Shown here one piece after another: positions 1 through 8,805 of a DNA stretch of 64,000 bases. The notes below the pieces were generated by a model. It searched no databases. It was given only the letters and a program-made list of their open reading frames with translations, and was not told the origin of the DNA. Origin of the DNA: Microbispora bryophytorum (GTDB lineage Bacteria > Actinomycetota > Actinomycetes > Streptosporangiales > Streptosporangiaceae); assembly GCF_006874465.1 (NCBI RefSeq), contig NZ_VIRL01000003.1:248001-312000 (forward strand), read 5' to 3'. Positions within the stretch are counted from its first letter, which is position 1; each line of letters opens with the position of its first letter. The translations under genes were made by a program, and so were the position numbers.

Positions 1-1160
1 AGGTGCTGGAGGAGCACGCGCGCGGCGAGATCGGCGTCGGACGCACCCCGCCCACCGCCGAGGAGGAGGAGGCGCTGGCGGCGGGCATCCACGCGGCGCT
101 GTTCGGCGTCGGCCGCCTCCAGCCGCTGCTCGACGACCCCGAGGTCGAGAACATCGACATCAACGGCTGCGACCGGGTCTTCGTCGGCTACGCCGACGGC
201 CAGGAGCTCATGCAGGACCCCGTCGCGGACAGCGACGAGGAGCTCATCGAGCTGATCCAGATCCTGGCGGCGTACTCCGGCCTGTCGTCGCGGCCGTTCG
301 ACACCGCCAACCCGCAGCTCGACCTGCGCCTGCCGGACGGCTCCCGGCTGTCGGCCGTCATGGACGTCACCGTGCGGCCGGCGTTGTCGATCCGCCGCGC
401 GCGTCTCGGCAAGGTGTTCCTCAGCGACCTCGTCGGGAACGGCACGCTCACCCCCGAGCTGGGCCGGTTCCTCAACGCCGCCGTCGCCGCGCGCAAGAAC
501 ATCATGATCGCGGGATCGACGAACGCGGGGAAGACGACGATGCTGCGGGCGCTGGCCAACGAGATCCCGCCGCACGAGCGGCTGATCACGGTGGAGCGGG
601 CGCTGGAGCTCGGGCTGGACCAGTTCCCCGAGTTGCACCCGAACGCGGTGGCCTTCGAGCACCGCCTGCCCAACGCCGAGGGGCAGGGCGAGATCACGAT
701 GGCCGAGCTGGTGCGGCGGTCGCTGCGCATGAACCCCTCGCGGGTGATCGTCGGCGAGGTGCTGGGCGACGAGATCGTCACGATGCTCAACGCGATGACC
801 CAGGGCAACGACGGGTCGCTGTCGACGATCCACGCCAACTCCAGCATGGAGGTGTTCAACCGCATCGCGACCTACGCGCTGCAGGCCGCGGAGCGGCTGC
901 CGATCGAGGCCACCCACATGCTCATCGCCGGGGCCATCGACTTCGTGGTGTTCATCGAGAAGCGCAACGACTACCACCGGGGAGGCACCCTGCGGCGCTA
1001 CGTGTCCAGCGTGCGGGAGGTCACGGGCTGCGACGGGCGGGTGCTGTCCTCGGAGGTGTTCGCCATGGCGGGCGACTACCTGGTGCCGCACGCGCCGATC
1101 TCCTGCGCCGACGAGCTGGCCGCCCACGGGTACGACCCGGCGCGGGGAGCGTGGCGATGA
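1..1160 (+). CDS. tadA: Tad pilus secretion ATPase TadA/CpaF (5' end outside window)
   Basis: This is a GspE-type hexameric ATPase that powers Flp pilus assembly at the cytoplasmic face of the membrane. Counting from the GTG at 3, the visible part has an N-terminal region with the family sequence NIDINGCDRVFV (about 50-61), a Walker A loop GSTNAGKTT at 171-179, and a Walker B/His-box region around RVIVGEVLGDE and LSTIHAN. The frame is open to the left edge, so the real start probably lies upstream; full-length relatives are usually longer than the 385 residues visible. The stop overlaps the ATG of tadB, so the two are translationally coupled. TadZ/CpaE and RcpC/CpaB, which usually precede it, would be outside the window. 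Confidence 0.93.
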   Translation, partial: VLEEHARGEIGVGRTPPTAEEEEALAAGIHAALFGVGRLQPLLDDPEVENIDINGCDRVFVGYADGQELMQDPVADSDEELIELIQILAAYSGLSSRPFDTANPQLDLRLPDGSRLSAVMDVTVRPALSIRRARLGKVFLSDLVGNGTLTPELGRFLNAAVAARKNIMIAGSTNAGKTTMLRALANEIPPHERLITVERALELGLDQFPELHPNAVAFEHRLPNAEGQGEITMAELVRRSLRMNPSRVIVGEVLGDEIVTMLNAMTQGNDGSLSTIHANSSMEVFNRIATYALQAAERLPIEATHMLIAGAIDFVVFIEKRNDYHRGGTLRRYVSSVREVTGCDGRVLSSEVFAMAGDYLVPHAPISCADELAAHGYDPARGAWR

Positions 1161-2092
1161 GCGGCCTGCTGCCGGCGCTGCCTCCCGGCGTCCTCGACCC
1201 TCTGGTGCTGCTGGCCGGGGCCGCGGCGGGCGGCGGGCTCTTCCTGTTCGCCCTGGCCGTCTACGGCCTGCGCCCCCGCCCGGCCACGCCGGACGGCCGG
1301 GCCGAGCGGATGCGCCTGCTGCGCACCCTGTCCACGCGGTCGGCGATCGCGGCGGTGACGGGGGTTGTGGTGCTGGTGGTGACCGGCTGGCCGGTCATCG
1401 CGGCGGGAGCCGTGCTGCTGGTCCTGGCCTGGCGGGGCTTCACCGGCGGCGCGGCGGAGGAGCGGGCCGCCATGCGGCGCCTTGAGGGCCTGGCGGCGTG
1501 GACGGAGTCGCTGCGTGACACGATCGCGGGCGCGGCCGGGCTCGAACAGGCCATCCCCTCCTCGATCCGGGCCGCGGCCCCCATGCTGCAACCGCACCTG
1601 CGGGCCCTGGTCGACCGGCTCCACACGCGGATGCCGCTCGCCGACGCGCTGCGGATGTTCGCCGACGAGCTGGACGACCCCTCGGCCGACCTCGTCGTGG
1701 CGGCGCTGATCCTCAACTCGCGGCTGCGCGGGCCGGGCCTGCGCGACGTGCTGTCGGCCCTGGCGGTCTCGGCCCGCGAGGAGCTGGACATGCGCCGGCG
1801 GGTGGAGGCCGAGCGAAGGTCCACGCGCAAGAGCGTGCAGATCGTGGTCGGCACCGCCCTCGCCTTCGCCGCCGCACTGGTCGTCTTCAACCGCTCCTAC
1901 GTCGAGGAATACAACTCGGTGCTCGGCCAGGCCGTGCTCGTCGTGGTGGCGGGCCTGTTCGGCGCGGGGTTCGCCTGGATGCGGCGGCTCGCCCGCTTCG
2001 ACAAGCCGGCCAGGATCCTCGCCCCCTACCACCGCCCACGGTCCCAGGTGGCCGCGCAGGCGCAGCAGCCGGCGGCGGAGGTGGCCAGATGA
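1157..2092 (+). CDS. tadB: Tad pilus inner-membrane platform protein TadB
   Basis: The protein is a type II secretion F-domain integral membrane protein of 311 residues that pairs with TadC to form the assembly platform. It has hydrophobic segments near the N-terminus (LVLLAGAAAGGGLFLFAL), around residues 60-90, and two at the C-terminus. The central soluble part carries the family pattern of a helical T2SSF domain (LEGLAAWTESLRDTI, LEQAIPSSIRAAAP). I chose the ATG at 1157 over the in-frame GTG at 1151 because GGGGAG at 1143-1148 is then about 8 nt away, and the ATG overlaps the tadA stop as ATGA. Its own stop overlaps the tadC start. Confidence 0.88.
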   Translation: MSGLLPALPPGVLDPLVLLAGAAAGGGLFLFALAVYGLRPRPATPDGRAERMRLLRTLSTRSAIAAVTGVVVLVVTGWPVIAAGAVLLVLAWRGFTGGAAEERAAMRRLEGLAAWTESLRDTIAGAAGLEQAIPSSIRAAAPMLQPHLRALVDRLHTRMPLADALRMFADELDDPSADLVVAALILNSRLRGPGLRDVLSALAVSAREELDMRRRVEAERRSTRKSVQIVVGTALAFAAALVVFNRSYVEEYNSVLGQAVLVVVAGLFGAGFAWMRRLARFDKPARILAPYHRPRSQVAAQAQQPAAEVAR

Positions 2093-3099
2093 TCGCGACG
2101 GTGCTCTGCGGAGCCGTGCTCGGCCTCGGGCTCTTCCTGCTGGCGCGGGCGCTGTTCCCGCCCCGGCCCGGCCTGACCGCCCGGCTCGCCGCGCTCGACC
2201 AGGCCCGCGACGGCAAGGGCGTGCCGCTGGCGCCGCTGATCGCGCCCGAGGAGGACGTCAGCGAGTTGCGCCGCATGCTCGGCCTGCGACTCGCCCGGTT
2301 CTACGCGGCGCGCGGCTGGGAGGCGCGGTCGATCAAGGCCGACCTCGCGCTGCTCGGCAAGTCGTTCGAGGGGTTCCTCGCGACCAAGCTGCTGCTCGGG
2401 GTCTCGGGCCTGCTGGCGTTCCCGCTCCTCGTCGGCTGGCTCGCGTTGATGGGATGGGGCGTCTCGGTGCAGGTGCCGCTCTGGTCGGCCCTCGTCGTCT
2501 GCGTGATCTTCTTCCTGCTGCCCGACGCGCAGATCCGGCGGGACGCCGCCGTACGCCGCCGGGACTTCCGGCACGCCGTGGGCGCCTTCCTCGACCTCGT
2601 GTCGATGAACCTCGCGGGCGGCAGGGGCGTGCCCGAGGCGCTGATGATGGCGGTGGCCGTGGGCAGTCCGGTCACCACGCCCGGGGCGCTGAACGGCACC
2701 GTGAACAGCGCTGTGAACGGCGCCGTGAACAGCGCCGCGAACGGCGCGGGGCCCGCCCCGGGCGCCAACTGGGCGATGGAGCGCATCCGCGAGGCGCTGG
2801 CCAACGCCCGGATCGTCGGCATCACCCCCTGGCAGGCCCTCGGCCGGCTCGGCGACGAGATCAACGTGGACGAGCTGCGGGACCTGTCGGCCGCGCTCGG
2901 GCTCGTGGCCGACGACGGCGCCAAGGTCCGGGCCTCCCTCACGGCCCGCGCCGCCACCCTCCGCCGCCGCGAACTCGCGGAGGTCGAGGGCAAGGCGGGT
3001 GAGCGGTCCCAGTCGATGCTCGTCGCCCAGCTCCTGCTGTGCGCGGGCTTCGTGATCTTCCTTTCCTTCCCTGCAGCCATGAAGATGTTGGGGGCCTGA
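2089..3099 (+). CDS. tadC: Tad pilus inner-membrane platform protein TadC
   Basis: The second T2SSF-domain protein of the pilus machine, 336 residues, has N-terminal membrane segments, a paired segment around residues 100-145, a cytoplasmic F domain (FLDLVSMNLAGGRGVPEAL near 168-186) and a C-terminal membrane helix ending in AMKMLGA. It starts at an ATG overlapping the tadB stop, and its own stop overlaps the pilin start. An odd feature is an Asn-rich repeat inside the F domain (alternating VNSA and VNGA, nucleotides about 2690-2755) that splits the usual helix before NWAMERIREAL. It looks like a recent in-frame tandem duplication rather than a family feature. Confidence 0.88.
   Translation: MIATVLCGAVLGLGLFLLARALFPPRPGLTARLAALDQARDGKGVPLAPLIAPEEDVSELRRMLGLRLARFYAARGWEARSIKADLALLGKSFEGFLATKLLLGVSGLLAFPLLVGWLALMGWGVSVQVPLWSALVVCVIFFLLPDAQIRRDAAVRRRDFRHAVGAFLDLVSMNLAGGRGVPEALMMAVAVGSPVTTPGALNGTVNSAVNGAVNSAANGAGPAPGANWAMERIREALANARIVGITPWQALGRLGDEINVDELRDLSAALGLVADDGAKVRASLTARAATLRRRELAEVEGKAGERSQSMLVAQLLLCAGFVIFLSFPAAMKMLGA
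2690..2755 (+). repeat. 12-bp in-frame tandem repeat inside tadC
   Basis: Four units related to GTGAACRGCGCC run through 2701-2748 (GTGAACAGCGCT, GTGAACGGCGCC, GTGAACAGCGCC, GCGAACGGCGCG), preceded by a diverged GAACGGCACC. Each unit encodes V/A-N-S/G-A, so copy-number change keeps the reading frame. Confidence 0.85.
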
Positions 3100-3347
3100 T
3101 GCTCTGGTTCCACTATCTGATCGCCGTGCTCCACGTACGGCTGGACCGCGCCAGGAACGCCCCGTCCAGGGGAGCCTCCGCGGTCGAATGGGTGATCATC
3201 ACCGCCATCATCGCCGGAGTCGCGCTCGGCCTGGCCACGCTGATCAAGCAGTTGGTCGAGCAGAAGCAGTCCGACATCCAGAACAGCTTCAGCGGCGGCG
3301 GCGATGGTGGCGGTGGCGGGGGTGCCGGCGGAGGTGCCGGGGAGTGA
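3099..3347 (+). CDS. Flp-type pilin (major pilus subunit)
   Basis: This 82-residue protein has the architecture of an actinobacterial Flp pilin: a basic N-terminus (HVRLDRARNAPSRG), then GASAVEWVIITAIIAGVALGLATLI, where a prepilin peptidase would cut after Gly and leave an SAVE-like mature N-terminus with the conserved Glu at mature position 4. The hydrophobic helix drives polymerisation. The tail is almost pure glycine (GGGDGGGGGGAGGGAGE), unusual but seen in actinobacterial Flp proteins. The ATG at 3099 shares bases with the tadC stop. No dedicated prepilin peptidase (TadV) is visible in the window. Confidence 0.85.
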   Translation: MLWFHYLIAVLHVRLDRARNAPSRGASAVEWVIITAIIAGVALGLATLIKQLVEQKQSDIQNSFSGGGDGGGGGGAGGGAGE

Positions 3348-3793
3348 CCGCTCAGGGCGTGACCGGCCCCCGCGCCCCGGCCGGCGTGCGCCGCGAGCGG
3401 GGTGCGACGGTCATCGAGCTCGCCATGCTCATGCCGATCGTCCTCGCCGTCGTGCTGCTGATCGTCCAGGTCACGCTCTGGTTCCACGGCCGCCAGGTCG
3501 CCGACGCCGCCGCGCGGGAGGGCGCGCGGATCGCCCGTGCGGGCGGCTCCGACGGCTGGCAGGAGGCGGCCGAGGGCAAGGCGCGGCAGATCGTGCAGGC
3601 GATCGGACCGCAGTTGCTGAAGAACGCCCAGGCACAGGCGTGGGAGCAGGGCGACCAGCGCGGCGTGGAGGTGACCGGCAGCGCCGTCCAGGTGGTGCCG
3701 TTGCTGCCCGCGATGACCTTCACGATCACGTCACGCTTCGGCGGGCCCATCGAGTGCTTCCGCCCCGACGACGGCTCGGACGGCTGCGAATGA
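3344..3793 (+). CDS. TadE-like pseudopilin
   Basis: The 149-residue protein carries the TadE signature: a basic stretch followed by RGATVIELAMLMPIVLAVVLLIVQVTLWF, with conserved Glu after the Gly cut site, then ADAAAREGARIAR, typical of the post-helix segment. It is an anchored minor pilin of the Flp machine. The GTG start at 3344 overlaps the pilin stop as GTGA. The C-terminus has a pair of cysteines (IECF and DGCE) that could form a disulfide outside the membrane (inference). Confidence 0.85.
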   Translation: MTAQGVTGPRAPAGVRRERGATVIELAMLMPIVLAVVLLIVQVTLWFHGRQVADAAAREGARIARAGGSDGWQEAAEGKARQIVQAIGPQLLKNAQAQAWEQGDQRGVEVTGSAVQVVPLLPAMTFTITSRFGGPIECFRPDDGSDGCE

Positions 3794-4215
3794 CCCGGTC
3801 GGAGCGCGGGATGAGGCGCGGGATGGAGCACGGGAGGGAGCGCGGCTCGATGACGGCCGAGACGGTCATGCTGGCCCCGCTGTTCCTGCTCTTCCTGATG
3901 TTCCTCGTCGGCGCGGGCCGGATCGTGGAGGCCCAGGGAGAGGTCAACGGGGCCGCGCGGGACGCCGCCCGGGCCGCCTCCGTGCAGCGCACCGAGGCGG
4001 AGGCCGAGTCGGCCGCGAAGGAGGCCGCCGAGGCGTCGCTCTCCGGCGACTGCTCACCGCAGGTGGACATGTCCGGCAGCGAGTGGGAGATGGACGGCGT
4101 CGTCCGGATGACCGTGACCTGCGAGCTGAACCTCGACTTCCTCGGGTTCGGCGCCGCCAAGCAGATGTCAGGCACCTCGGTCGTGCCGCTCGAGAAGTAT
4201 CGGAGGGTGAAGTGA
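3790..4215 (+). CDS. TadE/TadF-like pseudopilin
   Basis: This second minor pseudopilin has 141 residues. The N-terminal motif RGSMTAETVMLAPLFLLFLMFLVGAGRIVEA contains the single membrane helix with Glu near its start, followed by NGAARDAARAASVQ, the usual helix after TadE anchors. Two cysteines (GDCSP and VTCEL) lie in the extracytoplasmic part. The ATG at 3790 overlaps the upstream stop, and the downstream gene starts at a GTG overlapping its own stop, so the set is a single translationally coupled operon. Confidence 0.82.
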   Translation: MTRSERGMRRGMEHGRERGSMTAETVMLAPLFLLFLMFLVGAGRIVEAQGEVNGAARDAARAASVQRTEAEAESAAKEAAEASLSGDCSPQVDMSGSEWEMDGVVRMTVTCELNLDFLGFGAAKQMSGTSVVPLEKYRRVK

Positions 4216-4664
4216 GGGTGCCGCCGCCGGTCGGAGGCGGGCGGGCGGGCGAGCGGGGTTCCATGTCGGTGTTCGTGGTCCTCTTCTCGGGGGTGGTGTT
4301 CCTGCTGGCCGGGCTGCTGGTGGACGGCGGGGCCGCCATGAACGCCCGCCTCAAGGCCGCCGACATCGCCGAGCAGGCCGCCCGCGCCGCCGCCGACCAG
4401 ATCGACGTCGAGACGTTGCGCGCCACCGGCGAGGTGCGGTTGCTCGCCGACGAGGGCGCGGTGTGCGGCGCGGCCGAGAAGATCACCGCGGACCAGGGGG
4501 CCGACGGCGTACGCATGACCGAGTGCACCGTGGGCGGCGGCCAGGCGGACGTCACGGTGGCGGTGTCGGTGCACTGGGACGCCTTCTTCCTGTCCGCGCT
4601 GGGCTTCGCGGGCTCCGACATGGAGGCCGAGGCCACGGCCGCTCCTGATCCGGGGGAGGCGTGA
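4212..4664 (+). CDS. TadG-like pilus-assembly protein (Flp locus)
   Basis: A 150-residue single-span protein: ERGSMSVFVVLFSGVVFLLAGLLVDGGAAMNARLKAADIAEQAARAAADQID is the classic helicase-Tad (TadG N-terminal) pattern, with the membrane helix followed by a long amphipathic helix. It lacks the large von Willebrand-like C-terminal domain of proteobacterial TadG, as is common in actinomycetes. Cysteines in VCGAAEK and TECTVGG may pair. The GTG at 4212 overlaps the previous stop, and the stop overlaps the GTG of the LysM-BTAD gene. Confidence 0.8.
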   Translation: MRVPPPVGGGRAGERGSMSVFVVLFSGVVFLLAGLLVDGGAAMNARLKAADIAEQAARAAADQIDVETLRATGEVRLLADEGAVCGAAEKITADQGADGVRMTECTVGGGQADVTVAVSVHWDAFFLSALGFAGSDMEAEATAAPDPGEA

Positions 4665-7600
4665 CCGGGCCACGGCCGCCGGGCGGCCGGCGGGAGGAGT
4701 TCAACCGCGAGGCCCGGCGGGGGCCCGGGTGGGAGGTCGCGCGCGGGGTCCAGGGAGGCGAAGCCCCCGGCCGGAACCCGCGGGCCGATTCCGATGCGAC
4801 GGCGGGCGGCGTGCCGGGCCGGGGCCCGCGACCGCGCCCGGAGGGCATGCCGTCGGTGCTGGGGCCGCAGCGGGCGCCCGAGCACTGGCAGGACGACCGG
4901 CCCGTGCGGCTGCGGGCCCGGCGCACGGCCGGAGACGTCCTCGCCGGCCTTGGGGCCCTGGTCGCACTGGTGGGCCTGGTGGGCGGCGTGCCGTACGCGT
5001 TGCTCCGGCTCGCCGGCCCCCCGATCAGCGGCGACCTGCTGAACCCGGACCTGTTCACGAGCGAGGTCGGGCCCGAGACGATCATCGCGATCCTGATCCT
5101 CCTGGTGTGGCTGGCCTGGCTGCAGCTGTTCCTGTGCGTGGTCGTCGAGGTCTACGCGGCGCTGCGGCGGGTCGGCATGCCGGCCCGGGTGCCGCTGTCG
5201 GGCGGCACCCAGGCGCTCGCGAACCGCCTGGTCTCCGCCGTGCTGCTGCTGTTCACCGCGACCGCCGTGGCGATCCCCATCGTCCGCGCGGGCGCCCCCG
5301 CCCCGATCCGGCCCCAGGTCGCGGCGCTGTCGGCGCCGGTGCCGCAGACCGAGGCGGAGCGACCGGCCCTGCACGCCAGGGAGGTCAAGAAGGTCTACGT
5401 GGTCCAGCCCCCGCACGGGCGCCACCACGAGAGCCTGTGGGAGATCGCGGACAAGTGCCTGGGGGACGGGCGCCGCTATCCGGAGATCTACCGGCTCAAC
5501 CAGCACAAGGAGCAGCCCGACGGCAGCCGCCTGCACATGGCCGACCTCATCCGTCCCGGCTGGGTGCTCGACATGCCGGACGACGCCAGGAACGTCCACA
5601 TCGTGCCGGTGGACGAGGACCGGCCGGAGACCCTGAAGGAGCACCGCCACGCGCCCGCCGAACTCGACGGCGACACCCGGTACGCCGGGGGAGGGGCGAC
5701 CGGCGGCGACGCCCACGCCGACCGGCACGCGACGGAGGACAGGCGCGCGGAGGACCGGCACGCGACGCCGGACCCGCGTCCCACCGCCGGCTCGCACACG
5801 GGTTCGCACACGGGCTCGCACCCCGGTGCGGACACGGGGAAGCCGGCGGGAGACGAGGCGGACACCACCCGCCCCGACGGCGCTCAGCCGGGCGAAGCCG
5901 GGCGGTCCGGCGACGCGGGCCACGAGCGGGGCAGGGTGACACCCGAGCCGGGCAAGCCGGGGATCGTGCTGCCGCCGCCCGCGATGCCGCAGGACACGCC
6001 GTCGGAGCCGAAGGGCCGCACCGGCGATGCGAAGGACACGCCCGCCACGACCCGCGCGACGCCCACCCCGCGTCCGATCATCACGACCACCGTCCAGCCC
6101 GCGATCGCGCCGGCGGAAGCGGGCCACCAGACCGCGGGCGAGGAGGCAGGGGAGCAGCAGGGCGGGCCGGTCCTCGCCGACTACCTGGCCGCCTCGTCGC
6201 TGGCGGCGGCAGGGCTGCTGGCCCTGCTCGGTCGCAGGCGGCGGGAGCAGTTGTGGCGCCGGGCCTTCGGATGGCGCATCGCCAGGCCGCGCGGAGACGC
6301 CGCCGAGGCCGAGGTCGCCATCCGCCTCGGCGCCGACGCCCCCGGCGGCCGCATGCTCGACCTCGGCCTGCGCCTGCTCGGCCGCCTGCTGGCCGACGCC
6401 GGCCGGCGCCCTCCGACGATCTACGCCGTCCACCTGTCCAACCGGGGCCTCGACCTGTGGATCCACCCGTCCGAACAGGACGCGCCCGAGCCCTGGGAGT
6501 CCTGCGACGACGGGCAGGTGTGGCGCCTTCCGGCCCACGAGGGACGCCGCATCGACGAGCACGTGCTGGCGGGGGTGCCCGCGCCCTACCCCGGGCTGGT
6601 CTCGCTCGGCACCGGGCAGGGCGGCCGGGTCCTGGCCGATCTGGAGGCCGCCCACGGCGTGATCTCGATCACCGGGGCGCACACCGTCGCCGCGCTGTCG
6701 GCGCTCGCCGTCGAGCTGGCCACCAACCGGTGGTCCGACCAGATGCGCATCACGCTCGTCGGCTTCGGCGAGGAGCTGACCCTGCTCGCGCCCGACCGGA
6801 TCAGGACGGCGAGCAGCCTGGCCGAGGTGCTGCCGGAGTTCGAGGAGCGTGCCCGCCACGACGGCGACGTGCTGACCGGCCGGATCCACAGCCGCGTGGC
6901 CGACCCCGCCTACACCCCGCACTACCTCCTGTCGGCCATCCGCCCCGACGAGGACGAGGCGCGCCGCCTGGCGCTGCTCGGCAAGGGCACGCGGACGGCG
7001 AGCGGCTTCGTGATCGCGGGCGAGGTGCCGCACGCCACCTGGACGTGGGAGGTCACCGACGACGGCCGGGCCCGTGTGGACGCCCTGGGCCTTGACATCG
7101 ATGCCCACCTGCTGCCGCGCCGGCACTACGACGCCGTGATCGGCCTCTTCCGCACGGCCCGGCAGCAGGAGGGCGAGCCGCTCACCCCGGTGGTGGAGCG
7201 GCTGAGCGAGGAGCCGCCCTCCATCGAGGTGCGCATCCTCGGCCCGATCGAGATCAGCCCGGTGAACCCGCTCGAAGAGGGCCGGGCGGCCCTCGCCCAC
7301 GAGCTCGTCGTCTACCTGGCCACCCATCCGGACGGAGTGCACCCGGCCGTGCTGACCGGCGTGCTGTGGCCGCGTGGCGTGCAGCTCGCGGTGCGCGACG
7401 CCACGATCGCCAGGGTCGCCGAGTGGCTCGGGCGCGACGGCGAGGGACGCCCCCACCTGTTCCTCGACCGGTCCGGGCGGCTGCGGCTCGGGCCGGAGAT
7501 CCGTACGGACTGGCGGCTCTTCCAGGACCTCGTACGGCAGGCCGGCGAATGGGCCGACGCCGCCGCTCCCGCGGACGGCAGGCCCGGTGACATGGAGGCC

Positions 7601-8137
7601 GGCCTGCTGGAGCGCGCGCTCACGCTGGTGCGCGGCCCGCTGCTGAACGGCAGGCCGCCCGACCGGTACGCCTGGCTGGCGGCCGACCCCTTGGAGTACG
7701 ACGTGACGGCCTGGGTGGCGGACGCCGCCCACGCGCTGTGCGAGATTCGGCTGGCCCGTCACGACCCGCACGGCGCGGTGGCGGCGGCCAGGGCCGGGCT
7801 GCTGCTCGCGGCCGACGACGAGGGGCTGTGGCGCGATCTGCTCCGGGCGGCGCACGCCACCGGGGAGCCCGTGCGGCTGCGGGCGGTCGTCGACGGCCTG
7901 CTGCGCCGCGCCACCTCCCACCCGTACGGCGGTGGGATGGCGCCGGAGACGGAGGCGCTGATCGACGAGTTGCTGCCCGACTGGCGCCGGACCGTCTCCC
8001 CTGATCTTCGGAACCCGGTTCTCAGGAGCCCGACGCTCAGGAACCCTGCCGCCGCGGACCGGGCCGCCGCAGACCGGGCCGCCGCAGACCGGGCCGCCGG
8101 AGACCCGGCGGACCTCAGAACCTCACGTCTCGCCTGA
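4661..8137 (+). CDS. LysM-BTAD membrane protein of the tad locus
   Basis: A 1158-residue multi-domain protein. Membrane helices lie near residues 92-118, 139-167 and 188-207, followed by a LysM peptidoglycan-binding domain (about 244-308; YVVQPPHGRHHESLWEIAD to RPGWVLDMP), a long disordered Thr/Asp/His-rich linker with repeats (HATEDRRAEDRHAT, GSHTGSHTGSHPG), and another helix near 505-520. A degenerate OmpR-type winged helix begins near 856 (VRILGPIEI) and is followed by a BTAD-like helical domain (about 1000-1105). Topology puts LysM outside and wHTH-BTAD inside, so it could connect wall state to pilus control (inference). The C-terminus is a tandem AADRA repeat. Start GTG 4661 follows GGGGGAGGC. 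Confidence 0.85.
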   Translation: MTGPRPPGGRREEFNREARRGPGWEVARGVQGGEAPGRNPRADSDATAGGVPGRGPRPRPEGMPSVLGPQRAPEHWQDDRPVRLRARRTAGDVLAGLGALVALVGLVGGVPYALLRLAGPPISGDLLNPDLFTSEVGPETIIAILILLVWLAWLQLFLCVVVEVYAALRRVGMPARVPLSGGTQALANRLVSAVLLLFTATAVAIPIVRAGAPAPIRPQVAALSAPVPQTEAERPALHAREVKKVYVVQPPHGRHHESLWEIADKCLGDGRRYPEIYRLNQHKEQPDGSRLHMADLIRPGWVLDMPDDARNVHIVPVDEDRPETLKEHRHAPAELDGDTRYAGGGATGGDAHADRHATEDRRAEDRHATPDPRPTAGSHTGSHTGSHPGADTGKPAGDEADTTRPDGAQPGEAGRSGDAGHERGRVTPEPGKPGIVLPPPAMPQDTPSEPKGRTGDAKDTPATTRATPTPRPIITTTVQPAIAPAEAGHQTAGEEAGEQQGGPVLADYLAASSLAAAGLLALLGRRRREQLWRRAFGWRIARPRGDAAEAEVAIRLGADAPGGRMLDLGLRLLGRLLADAGRRPPTIYAVHLSNRGLDLWIHPSEQDAPEPWESCDDGQVWRLPAHEGRRIDEHVLAGVPAPYPGLVSLGTGQGGRVLADLEAAHGVISITGAHTVAALSALAVELATNRWSDQMRITLVGFGEELTLLAPDRIRTASSLAEVLPEFEERARHDGDVLTGRIHSRVADPAYTPHYLLSAIRPDEDEARRLALLGKGTRTASGFVIAGEVPHATWTWEVTDDGRARVDALGLDIDAHLLPRRHYDAVIGLFRTARQQEGEPLTPVVERLSEEPPSIEVRILGPIEISPVNPLEEGRAALAHELVVYLATHPDGVHPAVLTGVLWPRGVQLAVRDATIARVAEWLGRDGEGRPHLFLDRSGRLRLGPEIRTDWRLFQDLVRQAGEWADAAAPADGRPGDMEAGLLERALTLVRGPLLNGRPPDRYAWLAADPLEYDVTAWVADAAHALCEIRLARHDPHGAVAAARAGLLLAADDEGLWRDLLRAAHATGEPVRLRAVVDGLLRRATSHPYGGGMAPETEALIDELLPDWRRTVSPDLRNPVLRSPTLRNPAAADRAAADRAAADRAAGDPADLRTSRLA
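8044..8105 (+). repeat. 15-bp tandem repeat at the end of the LysM-BTAD gene
   Basis: Units close to GCCGCAGACCGGGCC recur about four times and encode AADRA repeats just before the C-terminus. The second and third units are almost identical, which suggests recent slippage. Confidence 0.8.
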
Positions 8138-8148
8138 TCGGAGCCCCA

Positions 8149-8805
8149 ATGCCAGGGACGTCCTCCCGCGCGCCGCTCCTGACGGCGTGCCTGCTGCTCC
8201 TGTCGGCGTGCGCCGTGCCGGACGCGGACCGGGGTTTCACCCCGGGCGGCGGCGTGGAGCCGGCCGCGGCGGCCTCCGGGACGCCGGGCCCGCAGCCGGG
8301 CACCGAGACGGTTACGGCGGCGCCCGGACTGACGATCGAGATCGAGTGGCCGCTGGAGCCCGACCCGAAGCGGTCGGCCGTGATCAAGGCGTTCGCCGGC
8401 GACTTCACGGCGCAGTGGCGGGCCGTCGGCACCTCCGGCGGGGACCGCTCGTACGCGAAGGGGATCGATGCCGAGTCGTCCGCCTACATGGAGGCCGTCA
8501 CCTGGGTGCAGGGATTCCTCAAGGACAGGCAGTCGGCCCGGGGCGTGGCCAGGCTCTACGCCCTGCGGGTGCCCTCCGTCATGGGACGCGGGGCGGAGGC
8601 CGACGGCTGTGTCGATCTGACCGGCGTGCGGCTGACCGACCAGGAGGGCACCCCGCTGGCCCGTCAGCCCGCCTGGCTCAAACCCCCGAAGGCGGTCTTC
8701 CTGCAGACCGCCGGCCTGGGGCACGGCGACGACGGCGTCTGGCGGATCCGGCTCTACCGCCACGCGGACTATCCGGACGAGCGCGCGAAGGAGTGCCTGA
8801 GATGA
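8149..8805 (+). CDS. Lipoprotein of the tad locus, function unknown
   Basis: A 218-residue protein with a lipoprotein signal: TACLLLLSACAVPDADRG holds a lipobox LSAC with the acylated Cys at about residue 21. The body (IEIEWPLEPDPKRSAVIKAFAGDFTAQWRA) resembles no enzyme family I can name. It has two further cysteines (DGCVD and KECLR). It lies 11 bp after the LysM-BTAD gene with a GGAG ribosome site, and its stop overlaps the next start, so it belongs to the pilus operon. A role in pilus anchoring or the secretion path through the wall is inference from position. Confidence 0.7.
   Translation: MPGTSSRAPLLTACLLLLSACAVPDADRGFTPGGGVEPAAAASGTPGPQPGTETVTAAPGLTIEIEWPLEPDPKRSAVIKAFAGDFTAQWRAVGTSGGDRSYAKGIDAESSAYMEAVTWVQGFLKDRQSARGVARLYALRVPSVMGRGAEADGCVDLTGVRLTDQEGTPLARQPAWLKPPKAVFLQTAGLGHGDDGVWRIRLYRHADYPDERAKECLR

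Noticed and set aside
3944-7921. Very long minus-strand open frame (1325 codons) antisense to the tad genes
   Set aside because: It is antisense to well-supported coupled genes, is rich in Arg/Gly/Pro/Ala without domains, and reflects high GC at third positions.
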